Assembly (NCBI GenBank): GCA_021502835.1
Contig: JAKFGP010000027.1
Coordinates: forward strand, 1-64,000
Reading direction: 5' to 3'
Source: Streptomyces thinghirensis
GTDB lineage: Bacteria > Actinomycetota > Actinomycetia > Streptomycetales > Streptomycetaceae
DNA: 64,000 nt
Shown here: positions 29,734 to 39,521 of the stretch, in pieces
How positions within the stretch are numbered: position 1 is the stretch's first letter
Layout: each line of letters starts with the position of its first letter
Position numbers and translations under genes: made by a program
The notes under the pieces: model-generated
What the model saw: only the letters and a program-made list of their open reading frames with translations
Database searches by the model: none
Told to the model about the DNA's origin: nothing

Positions 29734-31101
29734 TCAGCCGAGCAGGACCACCTCGACGTCGGCGCCGGGCTCGACGGACTCGGTGTCCTCGGGGACGACG
29801 ATCAGCGCGTCGGCGTGCGCGAGGGCGGCCACGAGGTGGGCGCCCGAGCCGCCGACCGGGGTGACCGATCCGTCGGCGTAACTGCCGCGCAGGAACTGCC
29901 GGCGTCCCTTCGGCGAGGTCAGCGCCTTCCCGCGGCCAGGGACGCGGTGGTCGTCGGGCGGTGGACGTCGGCGAGGCCCATGAGGGTGCGGATCGCGGGG
30001 CGGACGAACAACTCGAAGGAGACGTACGACGACACCGGGTTGCCGGGCAGGGCGAGCAGCGGGGTGTGGTCGGGGCCGATGGAGCCGAAGCCCTGGGGCT
30101 TGCCGGGCCGCATTGGCGAGCTTGCGGAAGTCCACGCCGCGCCAGGCTCGTCCTCGTCGGCGACGTGCGCCAGCGCCTCCTTGACCACGCCGTACGCCCC
30201 GACGCTCACACCGCCGGTGGTGACCATCAGGTCGGCGCGGACCAACTGGTCCTCGATGGTGGACCGCAGGGTCTCGGCGTCGTCGGCGACGGCGCCCACG
30301 CGGCAGGCGATGGCGCCGGCGTCGCGGGCGGCCGCGGTGAGGGCGAAGCTGTTGGAGTCGTAGATCTGGCGCTGGGCCAGTTCCTCGTCGGGCTGGACGA
30401 GTTCGCTGCCGGTCGAGAGCACCACCACGCGGGGGCGCGGGCGGGACGCGGACCCTGCCCCGGCCGATCGCGGCGAGCAGCGCGATTTGCGGCGGGCCGA
30501 GGACCGTGCCGGCCTCCAGGGCGCGGCTCGCCCGACTTGACGTCGCTGCCCTTCGCGCGGACGTGCGCGCGTACCTCGGCCGGGCAAAAAAAAAAAAAAA
30601 GGGTACACGTGGACCTGGCCCTCGGCGTCCTCGGGGGCCAGGCTGCGGGCGCGCATGCCGGCCACCGGGCCCTCGCCGAGCCCGCCGTCGGTCCACTCGA
30701 CGGGGACGACGGTCTCGGCGCCGGGCGGCAGCGGGGCGCCCGTCATGATGCGGGGCGGGCCTGGCCGGGGCCCACGGACGGCGGGTCGGCCTGGCCGGCG
30801 GCGACGTCCCCGACGACGACCAGGGGCGGGCGGGGAACTCCCGCTCGCGCCCGCGACATCGGCGACCCGCACCGCGTACCCGTCCATGGAGCTGTTGTCG
30901 AACGGCGGCAGGGAGAGCGGCACCGTGATGTCGTCGACCAGGACGCAGCCTGGGCGTCGAGCAGGTTCAGCTCGATGGGTTCCAGGGGGCGGACGGTGGT
31001 GAGGATGTCGTCCAGGTGGTCCTGCACCGACCACAGCCGGTCCGGACCGAAGTCCGCGGGGGGCGTGGTCGTGGCCGGTGTCAGGTGCCGGTGCTGCTCA
31101 A
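29734..31101 (-). CDS. moeA: Molybdopterin molybdotransferase MoeA (gephyrin-like, Glp)
   Basis: About 440 residues. Motifs in order: VLVDDITVPLSLPPFDNSSM then DGYAVRV (near 30900), RIMTGAPLPPGAETVVPVEW (near 30740), VVVLSTGSELVQPDEE (near 30410), TGGVSVGAYGVVKEALAHV (near 30200), LLALPGNPVSSYVSFELF (near 30030). The C-terminal domain IV runs to DVEVVLLG. It inserts molybdate into adenylated molybdopterin; in corynebacteria the same protein (Glp) also works in division with GlpR/SepX, whose gene is nearby. An A15 run (30586-30600) interrupts the VHVY...EVRAHVRA segment. Other breaks near 31080, 30960, 30840, 30770, 30530, 30440, 30140 and 29935. The TTG start at 31101 is tentative. Confidence 0.86.
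30586..30600 (+). repeat. A15 homopolymer inside moeA (probable artefact)
   Basis: Fifteen consecutive A in a region of over 70% G+C, inside a conserved coding segment of moeA. On the coding strand it reads as a poly-Phe insertion. Probably an assembly or base-calling artefact. Confidence 0.9.
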
Positions 31102-31105
31102 CGTC

Positions 31106-32017
31106 CTACATCTCCTCGGCTACGTAACTGCGAAGCCAGGTCCGGAAGTCCGGGCCCAGGTCTTCACGTTCGCACGCGAGTCTGACAATGGCACGCAGAT
31201 AGTCGCCGCGGTCGCCGAGCCATGCTAGCGGCGGCCCTTGAAGACGACGCCGTGCACCGGGCCGCCGACCTTCGTCCTCGGCGAGCTGCTGGAGGGCGTC
31301 GGTCAGCTGGATCTGCCGCGCGCGGCTGGGCTCGGTCTTGCGGAGTATGTCGAAGATGTGGGGTCGAGCACATAGCGGCCGATGATGGCGTAGTTGGAGG
31401 GGGCGTCGGCCGCGTCGGGCTTTGACCAGTCCGCCGACCTTGACGACGTCGCCGTCCTCGGTGCTCTCACGGCCGCGCAGCCGTAGAGGTGGATCTGCTC
31501 GGGCGCGACCTCCATGAGGGCGATGACGCTGCCGCCGTACTGCTCCTGGACCTCGATCATGCGCTGCAGCAGCGGGTCGCGCGGGTCGATCAGGTCGTCG
31601 CCGAGCAGAACCGCGAAGGGCTCGTTGCCGACGTGCGGGGCGGCGCACAGCACGGCGTGGCCGAGGCCCTTGGGGTCGCCCTGGCGAACGTAGTGGATCA
31701 TGGCGAGGTCGCTGGACTCTGTGACCTTGGCCAGCCGGCTCGCGTCGCCCTTCTTCTGGAGGGCGGACTCCAGTTCGTAGTTGCGGTCGAAGTGGTCCTC
31801 CAGGGGCGCTGTTGCGGCCCGTGACCATGAGGACGTCGCCGAGGCCCGCGGTCACGGCCTCTTCGACCACCGTACTGGATCGCCGGCTTGTCGACGACCG
31901 GCAGCATCTCCTTGGGAGTGGCTTTGGTGGCCGGCAGGAACCGGGTACCGAGCCCGGCTGCGGGGATGACAGCCTCGTTGATCCTGGGGTGGGACTGAGC
32001 TCGGCGCGCGCCACCAT
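31106..32017 (-). CDS. galU: UTP-glucose-1-phosphate uridylyltransferase
   Basis: Makes UDP-glucose for cell-wall and trehalose/glycan synthesis. From ATG 32017 ([11 protein letters not shown]) the nucleotide-binding loop (INEAV, GLGTRF, KATPKEM) is scrambled by breaks near 31990 and 31930. Clear downstream segments are [80 protein letters not shown] (31480-31700) and the C-terminus [20 protein letters not shown] then [14 protein letters not shown]. Breaks also near 31800, 31470, 31430, 31365, 31330 and 31230. Full length about 300 residues. It is directly upstream of moeA (5-bp gap) and divergent from the cyclo-ligase. Confidence 0.87.
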   Translation of the reverse strand: MVARAELSPTPGSTRLSSPQPGSVPGSCRPPKPLPRRCCRSSTSRRSSTVVEEAVTAGLGDVLMVTGRNSAPGGPLRPQLRTGVRPPEEGRREPAGQGHRVQRPRHDPLRSPGRPQGPRPRRAVRRPARRQRALRGSARRRPDRPARPAAAAHDRGPGAVRRQRHRPHGGRARADPPLRLRGRESTEDGDVVKVGGLVKARRGRRPLQLRHHRPLCARPHIFDILRKTEPSRARQIQLTDALQQLAEDEGRRPGARRRLQGPPLAWLGDRGDYLRAIVRLACEREDLGPDFRTWLRSYVAEEM

Positions 32018-32058
32018 ATCCGGTGCCAATAGGGAGAATCTGTGGACCCGATCATTGG

Positions 32059-32072
32059 CGCTCATATGAGCG
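32059..32072. promoter_or_regulatory. Perfect 14-bp palindrome between galU and cyclo-ligase genes
   Basis: CGCTCATATGAGCG is fully self-complementary and sits in the 80-bp divergent promoter region (galU start 32017, cyclo-ligase start 32098). Its position suits an operator or a shared promoter element. No cognate regulator is evident. Confidence 0.5.
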
Positions 32073-32097
32073 CATTAGCGAGGTACGGGAGCGACCT

Positions 32098-32716
32098 TTG
32101 AGTCACATCGGACCTATTGGCCAGCCTGACAAGCGGACGTTGCGGCGGAGTTCCTCGCGGTGAGGAACAGGCTGACGGCCGATGACGTGCGAGAAGCGGC
32201 GGACCTGCTGGCCGCACGAGCGCTCGCGATGCCGGAGGTGGCGCAGGCGCGCGCCGGGCGGCATACGTCTCCGTGGGCGCCGAACCGGGCACCCTCACGC
32301 TCCTGGATCGCGCTGCGCGCGCGGGGTGCGCGTCCTGCCGGCCGGCGCTGCTGCCGGACAACGACCTGGACTGGGGTGAGTACGCCGGGGAGGACTCCTC
32401 GCGGTCGTGCGGCACGGCGGGCGGATGGCCCTGTCCGAGCCCGCCGGCCGGCGCCTGGGGCCGGAGGCGGTGACGGAGGCCGACGTCGTGCTGCTGCCGG
32501 GTCTGGCGGTCGACGGGCGCGGCCCGCGGCTGGGGCGCGGCGGCGGGTCGTGACGACCGGGTCCTCGCGCGTCTGGACCGGGCGGGCAGCGTCCCGCGCT
32601 GCTGGTCCTGCTGTACGACTCGGAGGTCGTCGCGCACGTCCCCACCGAGCCCCACGACCGGCCGGTGGACGCGGTGGCTACGCCGTCGGGGGTGTGCAGT
32701 GTTCACGCGCGCGTGA
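32098..32716 (+). CDS. 5-formyltetrahydrofolate cyclo-ligase
   Basis: Recycles 5-formyl-THF to 5,10-methenyl-THF using ATP. TTG 32098 is preceded by GGGAG and gives LSHIGPIGQPDKRTLRR. Then EFLAVRNRLTADDVREAADL, SVGAEPGTLTLLDR, RVLLPALLPDNDLDWGEY and the substrate-binding LPGLAVDGRG with the GRGGG-SYDRVLARLDRAG motif (near 32530-32580). It ends through DRPVDAVATPSG to a TGA at 32714. Breaks near 32150, 32250, 32320, 32400, 32520, 32545 and 32695. About 200 residues, the usual length. In Streptomyces this gene neighbours galU and the moe genes. Confidence 0.86.
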
Positions 32717-32802
32717 GTCCGGGGGGTGCGCGGGTGCACGCGCGCAGGTTCGAGCCGGTCCTCCACGCGCGCGTGGAGGGGCCGCTTCGGGTCAGTCGTC
32801 GG

Positions 32803-35592
32803 CTACGGCTTCAGCACCAGCGTGTCGCTCGTGCTGTCGTCGACCGCCTCCTGGAGAAGGCCCACGGCAGCAGTTTCCTTGGCCCACTTGTCCGTCTGAT
32901 CCGTGTAGTGGGCGCTGTAGGCGTGTCCGGAGGCGCCGGTGAGGTTGATCCACCGCGACTTGTCGAGGTCGCCGAGGTTGACCACCATCCGCATCGACGG
33001 CACCCACACCACGCCGTAGCCGCCGGCCGCGTTCCAGCCGGAGGCGTTGACCGCCGCCTCGCCGCCGCTGAGCTTCCACGGGCCGGCGCGTTGAGGGCGT
33101 ACTTCAGGAAGCCGGGGCCCTCGGTGCCCAGGGTCTGGTTCTTCAGGAACAGGCGGTGCAGCCGGCCCCGCAGTTCCAGGTGTCGATGTCCTTCGCCGAG
33201 CTTGGCGGTCAGCTCCAGGCGGGCGTCGATTATGGCCTGCTTGAAGAGATCGTCGCGGTTGTGGTCGGCGCCCTTGCGGGTGCCGGAGGCGGGCGTCGTC
33301 CACCAGTCGCTCTTGGGCTTGTCCATCAGGGTGCGGACGACCTCGAACCAGCGGTCGCCGCCGTCCGGCTGCGCCTGGTCGGCATCCCGCTGGCCGCACT
33401 CGCGGACCTTGTTCGGTCCCGTCCGCGGGTCCGGTGGTGTTGACCGGGTCGACCCACAGGCACTGGCCCTCGACCCGCAGCCCTTGGGCAGCTTGTTGCC
33501 GAAGGCGAGCTTGAGGACGTTGCGCCACACGGCGTTGAAGTAGGCGGCGGCCGCCGAGTCGGCGTCCTGGTGTAGTCCCAGTCCTCCAGCAGCTTCTGCG
33601 CCTCGCGGACGTCCTTGTCCCCGACGTCGATCTTCAGCAGCTGGGGGACGAGTAGCAAGCTATCTCGCTGCTGCTGTCCAGCTGCATCTGGCGCATGTCG
33701 TCGGTGGAGATCTTGCCGCCGTCCTTGGATCTTCTGCTCGATCAGGAGGTGATCCGTTGGCTGCGGTGCCGTAGCCCCAGTCCGTGGTCAGGCGTGTACG
33801 GGTACTCGTCCGCGTCGACGACGGCCTGGTTGGCGGTCACGATGTAGCCGCGTTCCGGGTCGTACTCGTACGGCAGCTCGTCCGGGTCGATGTACTCGCC
33901 GGTCCAGCGGTACTCGGAGGTCCAGCCCGGTGCCGGGACCGAACCGTCGTGGTCCTCCGCGCGCACCGGGATCTTGCCGGGCAGCGTGTAGCCGATGTGC
34001 TCCGCGTCGGCGTAGACGAGGTTCTGCGAGGGCACGTCGAACAGGGCGGCGGCCTCGCGGAAGGCGTCCCAGTCCTTAGCCCGGTCCATCGCGAAGACGG
34101 CGTCCATGGTGGTGCGCGGCGTCCAGCGCGGTCCAGCGCAGCGACGCTGCAGCCGTCGCCACGGTCGGGGGCGGCGGTGTCGACGGTGGCCTTCTTGCCG
34201 ACCTTCACGAGCTCGTCGTCGCGGTCGGAGTGCAGGGGGGCCGTCTGTTGGTCTCGCGTACGACGATCTCTTGGACTCGCCGCCGGCGACCTTGATGGTC
34301 TCCCGCGCGTCTCGAAGGGGACCACCTCGCCGTCGTACTCGGCAGCCGCTGCCGGTGATCTTCCCGAGGTAGAGTCGGAGACGTCGACGCCGGAGTTGGT
34401 CAGCTCCCAGGCGATGTCCTGGCGGCCGACGACCACGCCGGGCATGCCCGGCGAAGGTGTAGCCGGCGACGTCGTACTGGCACTCGCGAGACGCTGCGGC
34501 AGTGCAGGCTCCATCTGGTACCAGACGGACGGCAGCGACGGCGAAGGTGCGGGTCGTTGGCCAGCAGCGGCTTGCCGGTGATGGTGTGCTCGCCGGAGAC
34601 GACCCAGGAGTTGGAGCCGATGCCGTTGCCGTTCACGCCGACGGCGGTGGGCAGGTCGCCCAGGACGTCCTGGAGACCGGCCAGTTGGCCCTGCAGGGCG
34701 TTGCCCGTACCTGCGCCCGTGCCGGTACCGGCCCCGATGCCATTGCCCGTGCTCGCCCGTGCCGGTGCTCCGTGCCCGTGCCGGACGAGGAGTCGTCGCC
34801 ACCGACGTGCTGCCGCCGTCGAACGTCTCGGTCAGCTCGTCGTACTGGCTCCTCCTGGACGATCGCCTGGTTCCGGTCGTACGTGGTACGCCGGATACAG
34901 GTCGGCGATCTGCTTGGGACCGAGGCGCCGGTCATCAGGGCCCGTCGACCTCGTCCTGCATGTTGCCGCGGCTGGTCCCAGGCCATCGCCTTCAGCCAGG
35001 CCACCGAGCCGACTGGCGTCCACTCCTGCGGCTTGTAGTCGTTGGTGAAGCCGAGGGCGGCGTACTCCAGGGAGATGTCCGCGCCGTCCTTGCCCTCCAG
35101 GTAGGAGTGACGCCCTTGGCGTACGCCTGAGGTACTTCTTGGTGGAGTCCGACAGCTTCTCGTCGTACTCTTCCGCACCCGGTGCCAGCCCGCGTGCGCA
35201 GGAACTCGTTGTTGTCGACCTGGCCCTTGCCGAACATCTCCGACAGTGCCTGGAGGTCAGTGGCGGCGCACGTCCATCCTGTAGAACCGGTCCTGCGCCC
35301 TGGACGTAGCCCCGCGCCATGAACAGGTCCTCGCCGGAGGAGGCGTAGATCTGCGGGATGCCGTAGTCGTCGCGCTTGACGTCGACCGGCCCCGACAGGC
35401 CCTCCAGCGTGATCGAGCCCTTGGTCTGCGGGAAGGACGCGCGGACGGTGCTGATGGACCAGTACGCCCTGTAGACGAGGTGCCGCCGATGATGGCGCAG
35501 AACCAGCACGAGGACGAACAGGCGCCCTTGCGCCCCTCTTCCCGCCGGACTAGTTGGGCTGCCGACCCGTAGGTGTTGGTGGGGGCACGCTG
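32803..35592 (-). CDS. Penicillin acylase-family protein (Ntn hydrolase, S45)
   Basis: A secreted or membrane-anchored N-terminal-nucleophile amidase of about 920 residues. An N-terminal anchor (a hydrophobic Leu/Val/Ile segment, near 35500) precedes the alpha-chain motifs GSITLEGLSGPVDVKRDDYG, IPQIYASSGEDLFMARGYVQ and the Arg-containing AQDRFYRMDVRRH. Next comes a Gly/Thr-rich linker (34690-34800) and the autocatalytic site GIGSNSWVVSGEHT (nucleophile Ser codon near 34615), then LLANDPHL. Beta-chain segments run through AVNASGWNAAGGYGVVWV (near 33030) to DSTSDTLVLKP at the stop. Frame breaks are very frequent, but the order of segments is correct. It may hydrolyse acyl-homoserine lactones or N-acyl amino acids; the substrate is not shown by sequence. 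Confidence 0.83.
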
Positions 35593-35907
35593 TTCCGTTG
35601 TCCCAATCAATGAGCGGCAGGGGCGGGCTGTGCTTGTACCGAACGCTGGAGCAACTGGTAGGCGCAGGCCCACGCCCCTTGACGCGGAGTCGGGTACCGG
35701 CGGGCACGGGCGTTCGATCTCGCCGCCGAGCGTCAAGAAATCGTCGGAGCATAGGTAACGCAACGGAAGCAGTTGTCCGCAGAGCACTGGGTCTCGTGTG
35801 CCATGGGGTGCTTTTTCGCACCGGCGCGGGAGGCACTCGTCCGTGCCGCGATCCGCACCGTGGTCCGTGCCGCGATCCGTGCTGTGCGCCAGGGAAGGGA
35901 ACGGCCG
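35593..35907. other. Intergenic region without a supported gene
   Basis: Between the divergent penicillin acylase and antiporter genes. It contains a direct repeat (GTCCGTGCCGCGATCCG, around 35838 and 35863) and no open frame with family resemblance. Promoters for both flanking genes should lie here. Confidence 0.5.
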
Positions 35908-37519
35908 CTGACTGTCCACCACCTCAACCAGCTCCTGCCCGTCTGCCTGCTCGTCCTGCTCATCGCCGGGCGGCGGTCCGGATCTCCCGCGCAGCGGGCT
36001 CCCCAGCCCGCTCGTCTACCTGGCGATCGGCGTCGCCACGGGCCAGGACGGCATCGGCGACATCCGGTTCGACGACGCCGAACTCGTCCAGGTCATCGGG
36101 CACGCCGCCCTGGTCGTGATCCTGGCCGAGGGCGGTCTCGGCACGAAGTGGAAGGAGGTGAAACCGGCCCTGCCGGCCGCCTCCGCACTGGCGCTGGCTG
36201 GGGTCGCGGTCAGCGTCGGCGTGACCAGGCCGCGGGCGCGCACTACCTGACCGGGCTGGAGTGAAGGCAGGCGCCGATCGTCGGTGCGGTGGTGTCCTCC
36301 ACGGACGCGGCGGCCGTCTTCGGTGCTGCGCCGGATCCCGCCGCCCTCGCGGATAGTGGGCACCCTGAGGCCGAGTCGGGCTTCAACGACGCCCCGGTGG
36401 TCATCCTGGTGGTCGCCTTCTCCACGGCCGGCCCGATCGAGCACTGGTACGCGCTGCTGGGCGAGATCGCCATGGAGCTGGTCATCGGCGCGGCCATCGG
36501 ACTCGCGGTCGGCTGGCTGGGGGTCGCGCTGGGACTGAAGCACGTGGCGCTGCCCGCCTCCGGCCTCTACCCCATCGCCGTCATGTCGATACGCCGTCGC
36601 GGCCTACGCGGCCGGTGCCATGGCCCACGGCAGTGGCTTCCTCGCCGTCTACCTCGCCTCGATGGTCATGGGCAACGCCCGGCTACGCCGCACCGGCCTG
36701 CCACCCGAGGGCTTCGCCGACGGGCTCGGCTGGCTCGCCCAGATCGGCATGTTCGTACTGCTCGGTCTGCTGGTCACCCCGCACGAGCTGGGCGACGACA
36801 TCCTGCCCGCCCTGGTCATCGGGCTGGTGCTCACCATGGTGGCGCGCCCGCTGAGCGTCGTACTGTGCCTGGTGCCGTTCCGGGTGCCGTGTGGCAGGAG
36901 CAGGCCCTGATGTCCTGGGCCGGGCTGCGCGGCGCGGTGCCCATCGTCCTGGCGACGATCCCCTGGTGGAGGGCGTCGACGGCAGCCGCCGGATCTTCAA
37001 CATCGTCTTCGTCCTGGTCGTCGTCTACACCCTGGTCCAGGGGCCGACCCTGCCGTGGCTGGCCCGCAAGCTGCGCCTGGGCAAGGGGACGAGGGCCGCC
37101 GACCTCGGCATCGAGTCGGCGCCCCTGGAATGGCTGCGCGGGCATCTGCCGTCCGTCACGATCCCCGAGGGTTCGAGGATGCACGGCGTCGAGGTCAGCG
37201 AGCTGCGGCTGCCGACCGGGGCCGCCGTCACGCTGGTCGTCCGCGACGGGAAGTCGTTCGTGCCGCTGCCCACGACGGGCTGCGGCGCGGGGACGAACTC
37301 CTCGTGGTCGCCACCGACCCCGTCCGGGACGCCGCCGAGGCGCGGCTGCGCGCGGTCGGCCACGGCGGCAAGCTGGCCGGCTGGCTGGGCACCGGAGACA
37401 CCAGCGGCAGTCACAGGCGCGCGGAGAGGCGAGCGCGGGTGTGGGGCAGGGGCAGGTGTGCGGCAATCGCAGGCGTGAAAGAGAGGGAGTGCGCGCTGTC
37501 ACAGGTTGCCCCCTCTTGA
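35908..37519 (+). CDS. CPA1-family potassium/proton antiporter with RCK-C (TrkA-C) domain
   Basis: A membrane antiporter of about 520 residues of the NhaP2/CvrA type, exchanging K+ or Na+ for H+. Helix signatures: LPSPLVYLAIGVATGQDGIG-like segment (near 36000), AALVVILAEGGLGTKWKEV, AVVSSTDAAAVFG (near 36290), AESGFNDAPVVILVVAF (near 36375), MAHGSGFLAVYLASMVMGNA (near 36620) and GLRGAVPIVLATI (near 36930). A cytoplasmic RCK-C/TrkA-C domain follows (EGSRMHGVEVSELRLPTGAA, RRGDELLVVATDPVRDAAEA). The first codon is CTG at 35908 (probably GTG originally), 4 bp after an AGGGAA ribosome site. Breaks near 35970, 36225, 36330, 36525, 36590, 36890, 36965 and 37285. The last 30 residues are uncertain. 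Confidence 0.86.
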
Positions 37520-37723
37520 TCCCCTGTACGATGAAGGCGGCACCTGATCGAACCAACTCTGCCTGAAGCAGAGCTGGCGCGACCGTATGGCGGCCGGCAC
37601 GCCCCCCTCCCCAACCGGGCTCCGGCATCTACCGCAGTCCGCGCAGAGGACAGCTCTCGGCGCTCCCGCACGGCGACAGCCGCGAGGCGGACCGCGCTAC
37701 CAGGCGGCAGAAAGGCACGGGCC

Positions 37724-39039
37724 GTGGCATCCACGGTCACCCCGTCGAAGAAGTCGCCGGAGGGGCGCAGCACACCGCGCCCGGCTCCGCCCGCCCCGGA
37801 TACGGACAGCTGCTGCGCACCGCTGGCGCCTGGACGTTCCTGCTCCCCGGCTTCGCGGCACGCCAGCCCTTCGCCATGCTGACGCTCTCCATCGTGCTGC
37901 TCGTGCAGCACACCACCGGCTCCTACGGCGTCGCGGGCGCCGTCGCGGCCGTCACCGGCGTCGCCATGGCCGTGTTCGCCCCTACACCGGCCGGCTCGCC
38001 GACCGCTACGGACAGCGCGCCGTCCTGCTCCCCCGGCGTGCTCGTGCACGCCGCGTCCGGTCTGATCCTGACCGCCCTCGCGCTCGCGGACGCACCCCTG
38101 TGGGCGCTGTTCGTGGCGGCCGTGCCCACCGGTGCCTCGGTGCCGCAGGGTCGGGCCCATGGTGCGCGCCCGCTGGGGGCGTGAAGCTCAAGGGCTCTCC
38201 CTGATGGGCACGGCGGCCGCCTTCGAGTCCGTCACGGACGAGCTGACCTTCGTCCTCGGCCCGCTGATCGCCACCGCCCTGTGCACGACCGTCGCACCCG
38301 GCCGCGGGCCTGGTCACGGAGGCGGCGCTCACCCTGGTGGGCGGTCTGCTGTTCGCCGCGCAGAAGAGCACCCAGCCGACGGTCGGCCGAGCCGACGGCG
38401 ACCACGCGCGCGTGGAGCACGTTCCGGCGCTGCGCATCCCCGGGGTGCGCGTCCTGATCGTGGTCTTCCTGGGGCATCGGTTCCGTCTTCGGCGGCATGC
38501 AGGTCTCGCTGGCCGCGTTCACCGAGTCGATCGGCGAGCCCGGGCTGAACGGCGTCCTGTACGGGATCTTCGCCGCGGGCAACATGCTCTCCGGCCTAGC
38601 CTGCGGCGCCATCGCCTGGAAGATCGCCCCGCAGCGGCGCCTCCTGGTCGGCTACACCGCCCTCGCGCTGACCGCGTCCGGGCTGTGGGCCGCGCACTCG
38701 GTGCTCGTACTGGCCGGCCTCGGCCTGCTCGTCGGCATGTGCATCGCGCCCGCCCTCATCACCGGCTACACGCTGGTCGAGGGGCTGGTCCCGGCCGGCG
38801 CCCGCACCGAGGCCTTCACCTGGCTGACCGGCGCCGTGGCACTCGGCCAGGCGGCGGCCGTGACCGTCTCCGGGCAACTGGAGGACCGGTTCTGGGACGG
38901 CGCCGGGTTCCTGGTGCCGATGGGCGGCACCGTGCTCGCTGGCGACGCTGGTGGCGCTGCGATCGCGGCTGGAGACCCGGCCCCGGGGGCGTACGGTCGC
39001 ACGTGGCGTCGGTCACCGCGAGCACGCCAAGTGGACTGA
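37724..39039 (+). CDS. Major facilitator superfamily transporter
   Basis: About 430 residues with 12 predicted helices. GTG 37724 gives MASTVTPSKKSPEGRS. Then PFAMLTLSIVLLVQHTTGSY, the cytoplasmic loop motif YTGRLADRYGQRAVLLP (near 37985-38030, in split frames), AAFESVTDELTFVLGPLIAT, VLYGIFAAGNMLSGLACGAI and GLLVGMCIAPALITGYTLVE. Breaks near 37800, 37860, 37990, 38150, 38200, 38300, 38475 and 38940. This is the actinobacterial MFS group often annotated as sugar or drug efflux; the substrate is unknown. The upstream gap (37520-37723) shows no gene. Confidence 0.83.
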
Positions 39040-39068
39040 TCCGCCGGAATACGTCACTATGGATCGTC

Positions 39069-39095
39069 GTTAGCACTCATCGAGTGAGAGTGCCA
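39069..39095 (+). promoter_or_regulatory. CIRCE-like HrcA operator upstream of fmdB-like gene
   Basis: TTAGCACTC, a 9-nt spacer, then GAGTGCCAG. The left arm is the exact CIRCE half-site, the right arm matches 7 of 9 positions, and the spacer length is exactly that of CIRCE. It ends 12 bp before the FmdB-family start and overlaps its ribosome site, suggesting HrcA heat-shock control. Confidence 0.7.
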
Positions 39096-39107
39096 GGAGG
39101 AAGACAA

Positions 39108-39440
39108 GCGCCGACGTACCAGTACCAGTGTACCGAGTGCGGCGAGGGCCTCGAGGCGGTGCAGGAGTTCACCGACGACGCCCTCACCGAGTGCCCGAAC
39201 TGCCAGGGCCGCCCGAAAGGTGTTCTCGGCGGTCGGCATCGTCTTCAAGGGCTCCGGCTTCTACCGCAACGACAGCCGCGGCAGCTCGTCCAGCAGCTCG
39301 ACCGCGTCGAAGTCCTCGGCGTCCTCGACGTCCTCTTCGTCGAAGTCCTCGGACCCGGTTCGTCGTCGGGCTCCGGGTCGTCGTCGAGCTCGGGATCTTC
39401 GGGTTCCGGCAGCTCCTCCTCCAGCACCACCGCCGCGTAA
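39108..39440 (+). CDS. FmdB-family zinc-ribbon protein with Ser-rich tail
   Basis: About 110 residues. PTYQYQCTECGEGLEAVQEF and LTECPNCQG supply the two CxxC pairs of a zinc ribbon, followed by VGIVFKGSGFYRNDSRG. The C-terminal half is almost wholly Ser, Gly and Ala (SSSSSSTASKSSASSTSSSS) and is probably disordered. The expected start codon position (39108, seven bases after AGGAGGA) reads GCG, so a base error (GTG to GCG) or unusual initiation is implied. Breaks near 39220 and 39355. Function unknown; FmdB-like proteins are proposed regulators. Probably heat-shock controlled through the CIRCE-like site. Confidence 0.82.
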   Translation, partial: APTYQYQCTECGEGLEAVQEFTDDALTECPNCQGRPKGVLGGRHRLQGLRLLPQRQPRQLVQQLDRVEVLGVLDVLFVEVLGPGSSSGSGSSSSSGSSGSGSSSSSTTAA

Positions 39441-39521
39441 GGCCCATCAGGACTCTTACGAGACCCTGTCGTCGTCCGACGACGGGGTCCTCGGCGCTTC
39501 CGGGACGGCTAGGGTGCGGGC

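Noticed and set aside
30586..30600. Poly-A tract as evidence of retrotransposition or an RNA-derived insert
   Set aside because: No target duplication or insert adjoins it, and it lies in an otherwise collinear conserved gene.
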